A stretch of DNA of 60,000 nt from Gnetum montanum (lineage: Eukaryota; Streptophyta; Gnetopsida; Gnetales; Gnetaceae), in assembly GCA_015680685.1 (NCBI GenBank), contig MNCI01002923.1, forward strand, positions 716,872 through 776,871, given 5' to 3'. The position numbers and the translations under genes were made by a program. Positions 58,945 through 60,000 of the stretch are shown here, piece by piece. Within the stretch, counting starts at the first letter, position 1; each line of letters begins with the position of its first letter. Below the pieces are notes generated by a model. It was not told where the DNA came from. It searched no databases and worked only from the letters and a program-made list of their open reading frames with translations.

Positions 58945-59062
58945 TGATTTTTTTTTTCAAAAAAATTTATATCTTAGTTTTATTAAGTAGAATTGAACCA
59001 ATGACTTTGGGTTACTAGGCCAAGACCCTTACCACTAGGCTAACACTATAAGAACTAGGACA
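58945..59062 (-). mobile_element. tRNA-derived SINE-like copy
   Basis: The minus strand carries an A-box-like TAGCCTAGTGGTAAGG (59042-59027) and a B-box-like GGTTCAATTC (58999-58990), about 30 bases apart, as in RNA polymerase III promoters. An A-rich tail follows on the minus strand (GAAAAAAAAAATC, near 58948-58960). There is no seven-base acceptor stem or cloverleaf, so it is not a functional tRNA gene. Confidence 0.55.
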
Positions 59063-60000
59063 CAAAATGTATGAATATAAAAAGCCATAGTAAGATGGAA
59101 TGTGTTTCTACAAAATTATTCTTTTTATAACCCTGTAGAAGCAGATCCATAAGCTAGGTGTAAAAGTAACCAACTCATGGTCACAAATTGTCTATAACTC
59201 AATATAACATTTTTTAATTCAATGACAGGGGAATAATAAAAATGTAGGATTTAAATGCTAAAAAACATTTGAGTGTTGATTGTTAGAAAAATGACTAAGT
59301 ATGAAATGCTTAAAAACAAACTAAATATGGAATAAACTATGAGAGATAGAAATAAAATTTAAGTATAGAGATTATACTTAGAATGAAATGAAAATAATAG
59401 TAGATGGGATAGATATGGGAGAGAGGGCTTTTCTATTCCCTTCCTAATGATTAATAATGATTTATTGATAAAAACTAGAGCTTGCCTAATATAAAGGGCC
59501 AAAATTACAAGAGATAGTGAAAAATATGTGAGAGATAAAATTAATGGGAAAAAATCAGTTTATCAACAAAATAGTCTTTAGTAATGAAATTAAACCTTTG
59601 GAGTGTGTAGATATGAATGAGGAAGCTTTAGGCACATCCAGAATCAATTTTGGACTAAAATGAGGCTATTTTGACTAAGTCTCCTAGGACTAATGTTGGA
59701 GTCAAAAAAAATTCTAACTCTGGAAACTAATGTTGAAGCCCAAAACATTCTAAGTCTAAAGAGCTAACGTAGATTCCACATTAGCACTATTTTTGGAGCC
59801 TAAAGGAGTTTTGGATCATGAGGGTGACATTAGGAGATCTATTACATGTGCTCTTGATTTCTCAAAATCTCAAAAAGTGCTCAAGATCTTAAGAAAATAG
59901 CCTTGAAATATGGATTTTGATGCCATATTTATAGGGTTAGGGTTGCCAAATCTAACTCCAAATTTAAGTAAAGTTTACTTGCAATTAGTCTAGAGTTTAA
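59063..60000. other. AT-rich intergenic DNA
   Basis: No gene seen. At 59690-59800 degenerate units of ACTAATGTTGGAGTC-AAAA-ATTCTAA repeat two to three times. Confidence 0.4.

Noticed and set aside
58945-59062. A functional tRNA gene
   Set aside because: A and B boxes are present but no acceptor stem or plausible cloverleaf can be formed.

Overview
The window looks like nuclear DNA from a plant with a large, old, repeat-filled genome. A gymnosperm is plausible from the deep decay and nesting of its LTR elements, but the sequence does not settle the species. There is no prokaryotic organisation. Almost everything recognisable is a retrotransposon or a relic of one. All product names come from reading the translations by eye; no database search was possible.

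Layout. (1) 1 to about 10,745: Tat-A, a Ty3/gypsy element of the Tat/Ogre type read on the minus strand, running off the left edge. From right to left it has its 5' LTR (from 9398), a primer-binding site, a repeat-filled leader, gag and protease (8690 to 4677), and then a multi-exon gene on the opposite strand (673-3769). (2) About 10,745-21,362: Ath-B, a heavily mutated Athila-like Ty3/gypsy element on the plus strand (gag end, protease, RT, RNase H, integrase, 3' ORF, 3' LTR); Tat-A sits in its gag. (3) 21,363-23,652 and 47,814 to about 48,960: an older substrate that begins with the end of a Ty1/copia RNase H. (4) 23,653-47,808: Ath-D, an Athila-like element flanked by the 5-bp duplication CCCAC, with gag and a 3' ORF but no pol. 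(5) 23,972-41,558: Tat-C, a complete 17.6-kb Tat/Ogre-type element on the minus strand, nested in the 5' LTR of Ath-D and flanked by ACAAG/ACGAG. It has two LTRs, PBS, PPT, gag-protease, RT, two RNase H domains and integrase. (6) 48,960-60,000: AT-rich DNA with an L1-like LINE relic, an RTE-like LINE relic, one candidate small host gene (52,474-52,757) whose 3' end is tandemly triplicated, a tRNA-derived SINE-like copy and short tandem repeats.

The most unusual system is shared by Tat-A and Tat-C. Both carry, on the strand opposite to gag-pol, a paralogous intron-containing gene. In Tat-C it lies between protease and reverse transcriptase, the interval that is an intron in Ogre elements. Its first large exon resembles the FCP1/NIF (HAD-type) phosphatase fold, but the catalytic aspartates are degenerate. 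A helical domain, a coiled coil and an acidic tail follow. The same elements carry dense arrays of the half-site AGCGTA/TACGCT, often as the palindrome AGCGTATACGCT. In Tat-A these arrays fill the LTR, the leader and the region upstream of the antisense gene. A second tandem motif built on TAGTTTAAGGCC follows the antisense gene in both elements. One possible reading is an element-encoded protein acting on element-borne arrays; that is inference. Both copies now contain premature stops.
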